Source: Panonychus citri
Taxonomy: Eukaryota; Arthropoda; Arachnida; Trombidiformes; Tetranychidae
NCBI RefSeq assembly: GCF_014898815.1
Contig: NW_026515544.1
Span: forward strand, 2,170,001 to 2,234,000
DNA length: 64,000 bases
Direction: 5' to 3'
Shown here: positions 46,901 to 59,011 of the stretch, piece after piece
Numbering within the stretch: the stretch's first letter is position 1
How the letters are laid out: each line of letters opens with the position of its first letter
Position numbers and translations under genes: made by a program
The notes under the pieces: model-generated
The model's input: the letters and a program-made list of their open reading frames with translations, nothing else
What the model was told of the DNA's origin: nothing
Databases searched by the model: none

Positions 46901-49900
46901 ATGAACTGAACTTCTAATGTAACTCATCCTTTGCCCCATGATAATGATCAACTATCATGAGCCATTTAGTTTCTTAGAATCCATTTGATTGTTGTCCATT
47001 AATCTTATCATGCTGATCACTTTAACTCCAACTCAATTTAATTGGGCAACAACATTAGAGTAATTAGTTAATGACAAAGTTACAATTGATTTTTATAAAA
47101 AAAAACTACATCACAATTGCAACAATTTAAAACATTTTCACAAAATTAACCTTTGCAATCAACTAATCAATTTAAATGCTAATTGTTACCAAACGAATAG
47201 TTTTCTTCCGGTTGATTTTAATGGTTAATTTAATTATTTGCCTTGAATTAATTGTTACAATAAACACTTTACATTGAAATTGAAGTTAGGAATTAAGTAA
47301 ATTTGTATTTTGTTTTCATTGGTTTTGTAATTAGTTAGCAATTAACCTTAATTATCAATATGTATCATCATCATTAACCATTTAGGTTGAACAGGAAAAG
47401 GAAATGAAGAGTCAACTCAAATATATTAATAGAAGGCAAAGTTTTCTGGTAATTAGTTGATCGTTTTAGTGATTAATATTACATTTTCTGTAATTAATGG
47501 TGACAATTAGTAAATTGTTACTTACCTGATCGAGCCAAATGTTAGTTGTTAAGACTTGATTCTTTTCATCCTGAAAGATCAGATAAAAGAGAAACATTTA
47601 CTCAAAGTTAGAAAAAGTTCTGAACATTTTCAATTAAAAATTCCAAAAATTTGTTCGATAGATATTCCTTACTCAGTTCATGGAAAATATCTAGAGATTG
47701 AATGAATTCCATGGAAATAAGTTCTCAACACTTTCAGGGGTAAATATTTTCGAGTCTAGGTTAATATTAGAACTTTTTTCAAACTAAGACAATTAAGAAT
47801 CGTATTACAACCTGAACACTCATGGAAAAAGTTCAATAACAAGTAAGATGATTAATCGATAAACGAATTGGTTAATCAACAACAAGAATATGAATTAAAG
47901 ATAAACTCATAATTTAAGTTAATAACCGATAAGTTTTTTTATCGAACTGTAATATATAACATTTAACACTGATTTCGAATTTTTTTTCTTTCGAACTTTA
48001 ATCAACTTCTACATATTAATGTCTTGATATCTTTCATGATATTAAGAACTTTATTTCCTCATCAATCTGATCGTAGATTTAAAATTTGTGGACTTTTACC
48101 TGAGCTCAAAAGATTTAGATGAAAGTCTATTAACTTTAAAATTCAATTAGATGAACATGCGAAAACTGCTAAAGGTTATTTACTTTGAAATATCACCCAA
48201 TCCCACCCAAACAATTCACCATGACAAAAATTCAATAATTCAATAACGATAATAATAGTAACTAATACAATATATATTAACCATTAGAAGGGAATTGATT
48301 CAATTTTCATTCAGTTTCACCTTAAGGGTATAATAAACTTCAAACTTGAAATATTGACATGGAGAGTGGAGAGATAAGTTATTAAGAGTTTGAGAAAAGT
48401 TCATTAGTGATACGGAAATTATGAACTTTTGACTTTTCCAGAGTTTTTTTTTGTTTTCCTTACAAACTTACAAGGTCAAAAATCTGGGTCAAGGTTATTC
48501 CAAGGCGAACGACAATCGGACTTTTAGCATTCTTGACTGGGCGAGAATTTTTCTCATAATTTCTCATGAGATAATTGAGTAATCGCCTCTCATCGTTGGT
48601 CTGATTAGCTTCATCTTCATCTATTTTTGTCGATTCACTTTGATTTGATTGAAGTTCTAAAAGAATAGAATAAAAGAAAAGAAAAAATTATAAATTATCC
48701 AATAATAATAATCGATAAACGATAAAAATGTAATTCGAATACTATTTCAATTGTAATAATAACACAGAATTTCATTATTAGCTTAGATATTATTATTCCT
48801 ACTCCAATGCTGATTTTATCTCCGGTATTTGTCATCATGATTCGTTAGGATGATTAAGTGTTTAATCAATACAAAGAAAGGAAAGTATAACAATGAATAA
48901 ATATCTTATTAAATTAAGAGTAAATCAGAAAAAAAGAAAAATTCTGATAATACTCATGTGATACTATCCATGAACCTGAACATTTATCTAAGTTAGTTTA
49001 TGTTAACCCATTGTTATCCTAATAGTATATTAGATATTACTGATATTATTCACATTCTGATACATCATGATGATATATCATCATGATGGGAACACAATAA
49101 TTCAGTAAACTGAACAATGGTTCAAATTGTTCATGATAAGTTCTGATGATAATAATATCATTTCCCCTCCCCATAAAAATGATTTGACATTCTGAATATC
49201 AATTTGATTGATATATATTCAGATATTCACATGCTCAGAGTTATGGATGATGGAAATTTATTAAAATATTTCATGATCAAGGATAACAATTAAAACGATC
49301 GAAACAGTTTACTGAATAATCCATGAAATTATCACCTTGATCAGTTGAATAGGTTGGAAGACAATCAAAATTTAATCATCAACATTTTAGTTAATCTTTT
49401 TTTCTTCCAGTTGGTTCGGTGAAATTGATTAGTTGATTATTATCATCACCATGAAGATGAGGATCAATTTGAGGTGGAAATTGAAAAGTAGGTGTGCATC
49501 CAATTTGCATATATACAATGTATTTAGATTAGCCCTGTATCTTTGCTTGAATAACTTTGTGTCAAATATCAAGATACAAAATAAAAGGTAAAAAATTCTC
49601 AATTTTTCAGGATAAAAAAATTCTTCATGGAGATATTATTATTCAGGTAAATGAATTTGGAAAACTAGTTCAATTATTATCATTATACTCTAATAGGTGA
49701 ACCTTTAATTACTCTGTTTGTAAATTATTTGGATGGTTTTTCCTCAGGAAAAAGTTCAAGCATGGAAACTGAATCGTAATGAGATTGATCATGATGGTAA
49801 TGACGATGATCATTATTATTATTATATCTGCTAACGATTATGATTGGTATTAGTAATTTGGAAATGTATAATTAGGATTATCATTTGATTGTGATTTGAT

Positions 49901-50687
49901 TTGATGAATCAGAAAGACATTGGGAAGGTAAATATTTTGATAGCAATTTGATTTACTGTGTAAATAACAATAATGTTTGGGATAAAATAACATTGATAAT
50001 CGTTGATAATGATAATGATAAAGTTCATGATATGAATGAACAATCAGAATCAGTATTGAAATTGGTGGTGAAAATTGTAGGTGAAAAAAGGACCAAAGGA
50101 AATTGTTCAAATCTCTGAGTTAATCATCTTGGGATTGATATTTAATCATCATCTTCATCCTTCAAATAATTCAGATATCAACTTGAAATGTTTACATGGA
50201 TGATGGGAATTTTTTTTTCAGGGGAAAAGTTATCATGTTTAGAATAAGTTTTCTTACTTATGGATTTGAACTTTTTTTTTATCATGAAATTTTCACTTCT
50301 CTAACTTTTCCAATGAGATGAGATAATTGAGGAAGCGGAAATTATTGATTCTCTTACAAAGATGATCAGGATGAGGATGGTAAAGGTTTGGAATGTGATA
50401 TGTTACTAGTTTTAATTAATTTCGTATCTTGATTGTTTACTGATTGTGATTAAATTACCTGAATTATTTTCCGATATAGAGACAAGTTGGGCTGAATTAA
50501 TCTTGCTCGAGGCTTGATTACCTGGATTAACTGATGCTGAGGTTACACAAGATGATGATGATGATGATGATGATGATGGTGATGTTATTGTTGCTGTTGT
50601 TGATGGTGATGATGATAAGGTTATGATGAAAAATGAATAATTCAAGAAGGTAAAAGTTAAAACCAATGGGCTCATAATTACAATCAC
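40964..50687 (-). CDS. Nicotinic acetylcholine receptor alpha-type subunit
   Basis: A Cys-loop, cation-selective ligand-gated channel of the neuronal plasma membrane. Exons 50687-50459, 48656-48472, 47570-47526, 46105-45996, 43070-42535, 42139-41904 and 41689-40964 join in phase to 688 residues. In order: signal peptide, Ser-rich linker, DERRLLNYLMRNYEKNSRPV, loop D NIWLDQEW, loop A IVLYNSADD, Cys-loop CPVDVTYFPFDDQTC, loop B GSWIY, loop C FPCCIEPF (vicinal Cys, hence alpha), M1, M2 (GEKVALGVTVLLAFSVIML), M3, a long Ser/His/Thr/Asn-rich cytoplasmic loop, and M4 near the C-terminus. Odd points: the two loop C tyrosines are Phe, and the M2 2' residue is Ala where Ser/Thr is usual. Glu at -1' supports cation selectivity. 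The class is a target of neonicotinoids and spinosyns. The exact alpha number would need a tree. Confidence 0.97.
43071..45995 (-). other. Receptor intron 4
   Basis: A 2.9-kb GT-AG intron, AT-rich, with many TGATTAAT/ATCATGA motifs. No nested gene recognised. Confidence 0.55.
46106..48471 (-). other. Receptor introns 2 and 3 (with the 45-bp exon 47570-47526)
   Basis: Two AT-rich introns flanking a 15-codon microexon (DEKNQVLTTNIWLDQ). There is a GA tract at about 46153-46168 and a GATGATGAT run at about 46590. Nothing else recognised. Confidence 0.55.
48657..50458 (-). other. Receptor intron 1
   Basis: AT-rich, 1.8 kb. The ORF at 49850-50110 is His/Tyr-rich and unsupported. Confidence 0.55.
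50551..50577. repeat. (GAT)n tract encoding poly-Ser in receptor exon 1
   Basis: Nine GAT units on the plus strand read as a Ser run on the coding strand, between the signal peptide and the ligand-binding domain. Likely length-variable. Confidence 0.8.
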
Positions 50688-52199
50688 AATTCACTTAATT
50701 TGGTTCGTTTTTTTTGTCAATTTTGATTGTTACACTTTTGTTTTTTTATTTCAACAATGAATATAACTTTTAATTAGCTTGATTATAACTTGAATGAAAT
50801 TAATTGTTTACAAACTGTAAAGTTGTTTTCCAGTTAATCATGACAATGGTTGTGAGACACATGAAAATTGATCAGGAAATTGGATTAAAAGTTTACCGTT
50901 AGATTTGAATGTTAACATTATCGATACAATTGGTTAACTTTACCTTTGAGAGATTAAGGTGAGACTAAGAAGATGTAAATGATTAAGATGTTGATTAGAA
51001 TGATGATAAAGATGATGATGGAAGAGAAAAAAAAAGTTTTCTCTTTGTTGTTCTCTTACCTTTTTGGAAGATAAAAGTGATGTGAGAAAAAGGAAGAATA
51101 TAAATGGATGATAAGAAAGAAGAAGAAGAAAGAAGAAAAAGAAGAAGATAAAAAGGTAACGTTTAGAGATGAGAAAGTAATGAAATTGAAGATGAGGATG
51201 ATAAGGGATGCGGAGAAGAAGATGAAAAGGTTAACCTTAACTGATGTCATTTCTATGGATAAAAAAAAGAAGAAGAAGAAGAAAGGAAAATATTAGGATG
51301 ATGCGCTCTTCATCCTTCTATCATCATCAATAGTCTTCCGGATGAAGAAGATAATGAACGAAGATGATGAAGATAAAGATGATAAACTCGAAAAAGAGAA
51401 ACTTTTCCAACGAAATCATTTCTCATCTTCTATTGTTAAACTTACCACCTCAGAATCGAATAGTGGACAATCAGTTAATTACATTGATAAATTATGGATC
51501 ATTATCCCGATATTGAAACTCGAAAATAACAAATGGACAGAATTTTATTATTCTAAAACTAAAATTATATTGGAAAAGTTAGTAATCGAATTTAGTTAAA
51601 TTCGATAACAAGAGATGGCGCTTGTGATTCTCTTTTTGGAATAACAAACAATTGATCATCTCGATGTTTCTGTTTGTTTATGTTTCTCTCTTGTGTTAAT
51701 TGTTGTTCTTAATCATCTATTTAATTAAGACAATTAATCTTTGGTTTGATTTTTGTTAATTTTATCACAATTACCATTCCTCTTGTTACCCTCCAGTTTA
51801 TTTAACCTTCGACTTTTGTTTCTGTTAACAGTTTTTCTCTCAATTAATTTTGCCTTCAACATTTTTCCATTTGTTGTTTGTAACAACAACCATTTTCTTT
51901 AATTATCATGTTGATTAATTGGTGTTTTTCTTTCCAAATGCTTCTCATATTGTAATTTAATCTCTTAATTAATCAACAAATTCGTCAAATTGTGGTTCAT
52001 CATTTTTCTATCATCATCTTGTTTTCCTTTTTCTCCCATGTGATTATTATTACATAGACTTTGTTTTCTTCCCCAATCACTTGTTGTGCTCTTCTCATCT
52101 TTCACCATTAAATGTGATTTTAATTGTTCACTATTTTTGTAGAAATATTAATCTGGTTAATAACAATCTAATTTCGTTTTCAAGACTACAGAATCAACT
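50688..52199. other. Divergent spacer between the receptor and HPS1
   Basis: Must hold both promoters. It contains AAG/GAA-rich tracts (51105-51300), which produce Lys-rich ORFs at 51108 and 51342 that I do not accept as genes, and an AGATGGCGC motif at about 51614 similar to the one upstream of the KASH-type gene. Confidence 0.5.
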
Positions 52200-55187
52200 A
52201 TGGATTGTTTAATGATATTCGATGTTAACAACTATCTTATCTACGTTAAGCCAAATAGAAAATTTCTTGAAGGCCTGAGCTCATTGGTATTTGATTCTAA
52301 ATTATCGGATTTACCGAGTGTCGAAAAAGTTACTCAATTATTGGTTAAAGATTCTAAACAATTAGAGAATATGATTGTTCTTATATTTGCTCCCTATGTG
52401 GCCGCTATTCGAGTTCTAGGCGAGGAAAGTCCAACTTTGGACGTTTTCCAAGATAAATATCCAACCGTTAAATTGATTCACTCTCAGGTATAGAATTAAT
52501 ATCAATCGAACATGAAAATGAGCGAAAAAAATTCTAATTCTAATTCTAATTCTGTTTTCTTTTTTTTTTCTTTTCTAAATTGTCAACAGTTTTTGGATTA
52601 TATATTTTTCTATGTTGCCGATACAACCAATTTCCACCATGATAAACAAATGGAACATAATTTGATTACTTTGGTGGCAATTTCTAAATTTCTGTTTGGT
52701 GTTGCTCTCAGTGAGATTAAAGGTGATGATAAACAAATGAACTTATTAACATCAATGTACAACAATTGGTTAATCAATTCATCTTGTCCCGTATATTTGG
52801 TTGAGGTGGGTTAGGTCCAATGTTTTGATTATCCGTAGATCCACTAAATTATATTACTATCAACATCTCATTACAATTAGTTTTCATTACAATTAACAGC
52901 ATACTCGCTAATAGGTTAACATTGTTCAATTTTTAATATGATTTAACTGATTGTTGTGAGCGTTTATGGAATCTAATTTACTAATTATTTCTCTTTTGTT
53001 TTATTTTCCCTCCTTAGGCAATGGAAAAATTGTTCATCAGCCAATCGATTCAAAAAGTATTCGGTGATCTACTTCGTTCCAACGTGATTAAATTATCTTC
53101 TCAAACGGATCGATTCTCAATTGAAATTCCATCTCATGGATTATTTTTCGTGGAACGTAAATTATTAACCCGAACATCAAGGTAATCAACCTAAATTGTA
53201 ATCACAATTATCTAATGGAGAGGAAACTATTTTCAACCATTTAGCTAATCCATAAATGATTAACTGATCATAATTAAGATAAAATTATAATTATGTTGGT
53301 TTGGTAATAATGTAAATGAAATTGATTGAATTGATTGGTAAAGAGCATATTTATGTTTATTTGGATCACAATTAGTTATCACTCCAGCTATCAACTGAGA
53401 CTAATTGACAAAAAGCAATGTCAACAAACTTATTAATACTTATCAATGATTAAGAAGTTAATTGTTATCTTTTTATTTTCCCGCTCTAGTCGAAATGCTA
53501 CCAAGTTGAATAAAGGAGATCTCGTGTTAATCACTCTTCTAGTTGATACTTTGCAACGGACTCGTGAATATTATTCGGAAGATGAGGATAAATTAAAGAT
53601 GTCATTCTACAATAAGGAAGATGAAGACAATCAAGGCAACCGGGATGACGATTATATTAACGACGAAGATGAAGATTATGAGGAAAAAGTAATTTTCCAA
53701 GATGAAACTCGTAAAGAAAATGAAAGTGATATTATCGTTGTCGATGATGATGGCGAATCTCCTAAATCTCAGAAAATACCATTAGCACTAATATCGGAAT
53801 CATTATCATCGGAAACTTCATCATCATCATCATCATCATCATCAAATTCACCATCTCCCACATCCTATCGAAGTGATAATCCTCATCTTCGTCCTCGGCG
53901 AGTTGGACATTCTCGAGAAAAGAAGCACCAATATCGTTGGAAAGAGTTTGACCAGAGGTTAATATTTCTTCATTCTTCCGTTGACCAAAGATATTTAGTT
54001 CCATTTTACCTTCGTTATATTAGAATAGCGGAAGAAATTAGTCTAGTTATCTTATCTCAATTACCTACAACCCTGATGACCTTTCACATTCACAATTTAC
54101 TAAACATACTGAATATGCTTCAATATCGTCCAAAAGATTTACGATGTTCTCATACTTTACAAGAATTTGATGTTTCTCTGGCCAAACTTAATCGACATCT
54201 CAACGAAACGGTTAACCAACCAAGTGATCTTATTAGAACTCTAATGATTAAATTGAATCAAGTTTCCAAAAGTGAGATACGTAAACATATTCTCAGTCGA
54301 AATGGAATGGAAGAGATTTCGGCTCAACTCGATTCACTGGCCTCATCGGTTTCGACAATTTTAAAGACAGTTTATTGTGAGAAAATTTATCTCCATCATA
54401 GTCGATTAATTGAAAGATTTAATAGCGATCCAATTGTCACAAATTTTCTGTTCTCCCTTAAAAATGGTTGTTCCTACATTTTCAAAGATTATCTTGATTA
54501 TTTTCGAGTGAAAAGTCAACGAAACATGGCCATCGAAGCCTATCTCGACGTGGTTCCTGGTCTAGTTGGTTTTATTTACGTCGATCGTAATCTCAATGAA
54601 CTAATCATGGCCAAAGTTGACGATGGTGATGATGCCATTGGCGATTTTAATTTGCTCAATTTAAACCTTTCCATTAATGTCTTACCTCGACTCGTTGAAA
54701 CTGCTTATGTTAACCTTTCATCTAAGGGTCAGTTAACCTCAACATGGTCAGAAAACGGTCTCTCATTTAATTACATCATTTGGTTTGAGAGTGAAAATGT
54801 AAGTTGAATTTTTCTAAATTCGAGCTTTGATTTTGTTTCTGATCTTCTAATCATATTTACTTTTTCTCTATTTATTATTATTATTGATGTTGTTTCTTTT
54901 AGGGAGATATTTTGAAAGTTCCTGAAAGTAAATCATCAGCTGATCTAATGAGTTATCCAAGTATGATGAGCTTTAATTTTGTCGATAAATTGTTGTCTTC
55001 CTGTTGGCCCAGTTATCGATTGGGTCCATCGCCGACAAAAGGTGGTAATTTACTCTCATTTGAACTGTTCTATGTTCAGAAGTTGACCCATGTTAAACCT
55101 GGAAATCAAATAATCGAAGCCCGTAAACTGGCCCGTCGCCTGTGGGCAGTAACCTCATCATCGACTCGAAATGTGTCCATCTTTTAA
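52200..55187 (+). CDS. HPS1: HPS1 orthologue, BLOC-3 subunit
   Basis: HPS1 with HPS4 forms BLOC-3, the guanine nucleotide exchange factor for Rab32/Rab38, needed for lysosome-related organelles. Exons 52200-52487, 52590-52805, 53018-53181, 53490-54798 and 54903-55187 join in phase to 753 residues, near the human length of about 700. The N-terminal longin-like part (MDCLMIFDVNNYLIYV) is followed by an acidic and Ser-rich low-complexity insert (about residues 275-350) and a conserved C-terminal half with YLDVVPGLVGFIYVDRNL, YIIWFESEN and ARKLARRLW, which match human HPS1 closely. The ATG at 52200 begins the longin-type strand. A pseudogene fragment of exons 4-5 lies at 58401-58836. Confidence 0.93.
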
Positions 55188-55662
55188 AGAAACAAGATCA
55201 ATGAATGTTTAATCCTTAATTCTCATAAATCTTTGTCATTTTGCTGAATAAAGATTATCCATTTCATGATGAAAAAACAAACAACTCAAGTTGATTTGAC
55301 TGTAATTTAGAAAAACAAAAATGATTCCTTGTTGATTGATGAATACATTTGATTACATTTATCAGCCAATTGTTGAATTAAATTAAACAATCTAATTTCA
55401 CATGGACATAAGAGATTAAATGAAATTGATTAACATTTGTATTAACAACTAAGGAGTTATTTTACTTTATCAACTGGTAGTTGATTAGATGATAAGTTTT
55501 CATTGTATTCAATTGCAATCTTTGTTATATCCTATGACTTCAACAATCAGCAGGATAATTAACTATTGGCACATTTAATGTACTAAACAATCATCAATAC
55601 AATTAATCAAATTGTAATTGGATCTGGGTGGATAAAAGTGATCATCAGTAAATAAAAAATTA
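55188..55662. other. Spacer between HPS1 and the right carboxylesterase
   Basis: Contains the HPS1 3' UTR and poly(A) signal, then AT-rich promoter-side DNA of the esterase that shows no resemblance to the upstream region of its twin at 35162. Confidence 0.5.
55247..55252 (+). terminator. Poly(A) signal of HPS1
   Basis: AATAAA 60 bp beyond the stop codon. Confidence 0.6.
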
Positions 55663-57357
55663 GTGAAATTTATTTCTATGGATTCAAATTGTTTATATTT
55701 TGTCCAATTCTGTTTGGTCATTAGCTTGGCCATTGGTCAATCTTTTGGTAATGACAATCCAATAGTGAATACGAAGCTTGGAAAAATTCAAGGTAATCGA
55801 AAAGGAATCGCAGGCCGATATTACGAAGAGTTTCTTGGTGTCCGATATGGCCGAATCCCGAAACGATTTCAGTACTCGAAGGTAAACTCTGACCATTGGA
55901 TGGGTATTCTAAAGGCCGATACTTATGGTCCAAAATGTACTCAACTACCGATCGAAGGGACAAGCGAGGATTGTTTGTTTCTCAACATTTGGCGACCGGT
56001 GGTTAATGAATCGATTACGAAGATCAGTCCACTTCCTGTGTTACTTTGGGTCCATGGTTCGGGTTATCGAGAAGGATCTGGTTCAGATAACCCTGGTGAT
56101 GTGATTACCTCTTTAGGTTCAATTATTGTTGTGACGATTAATTATCGTTTAGGTGCTTTTGGTTTCGCTTTTGGTGACACTGATCATATTCAAGGAAACC
56201 AAGGCATAAGTGATGTGATAACGGCTTTAAAATGGACTCGTGAAAATATTGGCTACTTTGGTGGTGACCCTGAGCAGGTCACTTTAAGTGGCCATTCAGC
56301 GGGTTCAATGATTAGTTCAACTTTTCCCGTTCTTCCAACAATTGATCATTCCCTTTACTCTCAACTCTTTATACTTTCGGGTGTCTCAGTTCATCCAATG
56401 TTCATTGAAAATACAACCATAGCCATCGACAAAACTAAACTGTTGGCGGAAAAAGTGGGTTGTGGTCCAGTTCCCGAAGGTCCATTGACCAAACGAGTTG
56501 TTCGTTGCTTACAAACGGTAAACGCTTCGATCATTATTGAAAAGAATCAAGATGAAGATATTAAAGCGATCGGTGGAGCGGAACATTGTGCTTTCATTCC
56601 CGTTTATGGAACACCACTAATTCCAAAGCCACTTATCGATCTTTTCTGGTCAAGTTTCAATTCCACAAGTCATAAAATAAAAATTGTCGACGGAATTTCA
56701 AAGGATGAGACGGCTGCTTTTTGGGGATACTTGAAGCCGAAAACTCGAGCTGAAGGCTGGTCAATGGCTTGGGATCATTTGTCGTACATCAAAAAAGATT
56801 TAACTGAAACTGAAATGAAACCATTTTACGATTTCTATTTTAAAGATTCCGTTGATGGAGATGATCGGTCACTTCGAACTGCGTTGACAAACTTTATGAA
56901 TGATTATTCTTTTCGATGTACATCTTTGGCTTTGTCAGAAATTTATTCTAATCGACATTCGATTCATTTCACTGAATTTGATTATATTCTCGACAAGTAT
57001 GGACCTGAAGCTCGACCGGATGGACCTTGGCATGGAGATTCAGTTGAACTTTTCTTCGGGAATCCACTTAGACCGAATAATCCAAATCTCCAATTCTTTG
57101 GCACCGGAAGTTATTCTGTTAGAGATGAGATGAAAAGCAAGAGATTAATTGAATTGATGGTTGGTTTTGTCACCAACGGAACTTTAGTTGATTGGCCTGA
57201 GTTACATTTCGATAGACTTAAGCCCAAAGTCGAACCAAGAATTCGGGAAATTAATTATCAAGACACGAACGTTAATTATGAGAAACAATCAATTTGTGTT
57301 GAATGGTCAAAACTTCTTGGATTTGATGTAACCATAGACCTTAAATCAATCAATTAA
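55663..57357 (+). CDS. Secreted carboxyl/cholinesterase, 564 residues, inverted twin of the 33482-35161 gene
   Basis: Intact single-exon alpha/beta-hydrolase with signal peptide (about 1-29; Met at 55678 is an alternative start), HGSG loop, nucleophile Ser at about 212 in GHSAGS, Glu in SKDETAAF and His in WHGDSVEL. From about 55847 to 57406 the DNA is nearly identical to 33433-34990 on the other strand, with only scattered single-base differences and one 3-bp indel. Upstream of that, codons 1-57 differ at many sites. The identity ends abruptly about 50 bp after the stop. That pattern fits recent duplication or gene conversion between inverted copies. Confidence 0.97.
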   Translation: MKFISMDSNCLYFVQFCLVISLAIGQSFGNDNPIVNTKLGKIQGNRKGIAGRYYEEFLGVRYGRIPKRFQYSKVNSDHWMGILKADTYGPKCTQLPIEGTSEDCLFLNIWRPVVNESITKISPLPVLLWVHGSGYREGSGSDNPGDVITSLGSIIVVTINYRLGAFGFAFGDTDHIQGNQGISDVITALKWTRENIGYFGGDPEQVTLSGHSAGSMISSTFPVLPTIDHSLYSQLFILSGVSVHPMFIENTTIAIDKTKLLAEKVGCGPVPEGPLTKRVVRCLQTVNASIIIEKNQDEDIKAIGGAEHCAFIPVYGTPLIPKPLIDLFWSSFNSTSHKIKIVDGISKDETAAFWGYLKPKTRAEGWSMAWDHLSYIKKDLTETEMKPFYDFYFKDSVDGDDRSLRTALTNFMNDYSFRCTSLALSEIYSNRHSIHFTEFDYILDKYGPEARPDGPWHGDSVELFFGNPLRPNNPNLQFFGTGSYSVRDEMKSKRLIELMVGFVTNGTLVDWPELHFDRLKPKVEPRIREINYQDTNVNYEKQSICVEWSKLLGFDVTIDLKSIN

Positions 57358-58061
57358 CAAGCTAATTACAATTGTCTTTTAACAATCAAGCTCAATATTT
57401 AAACTCTTCCCATGTACAGATTAGCAGGTCATGATAATTTATTTGATGACTTATTGCAAAATAGTAATGATTAAATCAGAAAATCAATTAGACTTTCCAT
57501 CATCGAAAATAATATCACTTTGAACCTTAATTCTTGCAATGAAACAAAATAGTATTTCTTGTAATTAATTTTCCAAATTCTCCTTAATTTGTTGATAAAA
57601 TGTTCTCAAACAAAGAAATAAAGTATTAAAAAGACTCGGAATGAAAGAGATTAATTGTTTTCCATTTTGATCCAAAGTCAGCAAAGAAAACATTCAATTC
57701 TATTTATCTACTTTTCCTCCCTCTGATTATCACAGTCTAAGTAATATTTTCATCTTTTCTTCATCATATTTGCACTGTTATTCCTTATGAAATGATATCT
57801 TCATCATTTCACTTGCCTCAACATGAACATTGTCTTCATCATCATGATCATCATTCCATCACTTTTTACCAATTACACTCAGTTGATTTTCTTAAAGATC
57901 TTTCAACCATAAGTAACTTTTGGTGTTTCCATAAAATGATGGGTCAAGTATTCTGATAATCAACATTTATCTATCATAGTCTCATGGAAAAACACTCATT
58001 GTTTTTTTCGAATTTCTTGTTTTTGTTTATCGAACTTTTTTCCTTCTCTTTGTGAGTAACG
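57358..58061. other. Spacer between the right carboxylesterase and the ANKLE2 duplication
   Basis: AT-rich, with CATCATCATGATCATCAT-type stretches at about 57770-57860. No coding signal. Ends where the duplicated ANKLE2 3' segment begins. Confidence 0.45.
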
Positions 58062-58400
58062 GTAAACAAAAACACACAAAGAGAGAGATGATTATATATA
58101 AAGTTATACAATTTGATAACAATAACAATAATGATAACAGCGGAAAATAATTTAGACAAATTTAAGAAGTTGATATTTCCATCCTTGTGATTATGATTTA
58201 GTTTTCAATGGATTATGATCAGCAGATGATAAACTAATGTTTTTCTTTGTTCCTTTCCATGGAAGACTGAAATTTTTATATTCTCTAAGAAAATCATCAC
58301 TAATGTCTACAGTTAAGTGACAAATACTATCTAGAAAGACATCATCTTCATTTTCATCATCATCTTCCTCATCTTCACTGTTTGTCTGATCTTTAAAGGA
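58062..58400 (-). pseudogene. Duplicated ANKLE2 3' end (distal copy)
   Basis: Matches 58830-59142 in the same orientation. On the minus strand it still reads the ANKLE2 tail (YSFKDQTNSEDEE, then CHLTVDISDD) and continues open for about 30 more residues past the point where the main gene stops, ending near 58178. It has no link to the upstream exons because an HPS1 fragment intervenes. Confidence 0.85.
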
Positions 58401-58836
58401 ATATCGTCCAAAAGATTTACGATGTCCTCATAATTTACAAGGATCTGATGTTTCTCTGGCTAAACTTAATCACTATCTTAATGAAACAATTAACCGAGTC
58501 AAGTAATCTTATTAGAACCCTAATGATTAAATTGATTAACTAAACCTTTCCATCAATGTTTTACCTCGACTCTTTGAAACTGCTTATGTTAACCTTTCAT
58601 CTAAGGGTCAGTTAACCTCAACATGGTCAGAAAATGGTCTCTCGTTTAATTACATCATTTGGTTTGAGAGTGAAATGTACAGTAAGTGCAATTTTTCATT
58701 TTTCCTGTTGGCCCAGTTATCGATTGGGTCCATCGCCGACAAAAGGTAGTAATTTACTCTCATTTGAACTGTTCTATGTTCAGAAGTTGACCCCATAATG
58801 TTAAACATGGAAATCATATAATCTTAGCCCGTAAAC
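58401..58836 (+). pseudogene. HPS1 pseudogene fragment
   Basis: Three joined pieces match HPS1 exon 4 (about 54122-54257 and 54660-54795) and exon 5 (about 54998-55130), with about 400 bp of exon 4, the last intron and the start of exon 5 deleted. Frameshifts and stops are present. It is inserted between two copies of the ANKLE2 3' end. Both junctions show short shared sequence (TATCGTC at the left, GTAAAC at the right). Confidence 0.92.
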
Positions 58837-59011
58837 ACAAAAGAGAGACAGAGAGATGTATATAAAGTTATACAATTTGATAACAATAACAATAATGATA
58901 ACAGTGGAAAATAATTTAGACAAATTTAAGAAGTTGATATTTCCATCCTTGTGATTATGATTTAACTTGCAATTGATTATGATCAGTAGATGATAATGGA
59001 AGACTGAATTC

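Noticed and set aside
51108..51599. Lys/Glu-rich ORFs between the receptor and HPS1
   Set aside because: Purine-tract translations in a promoter region; no family resemblance.
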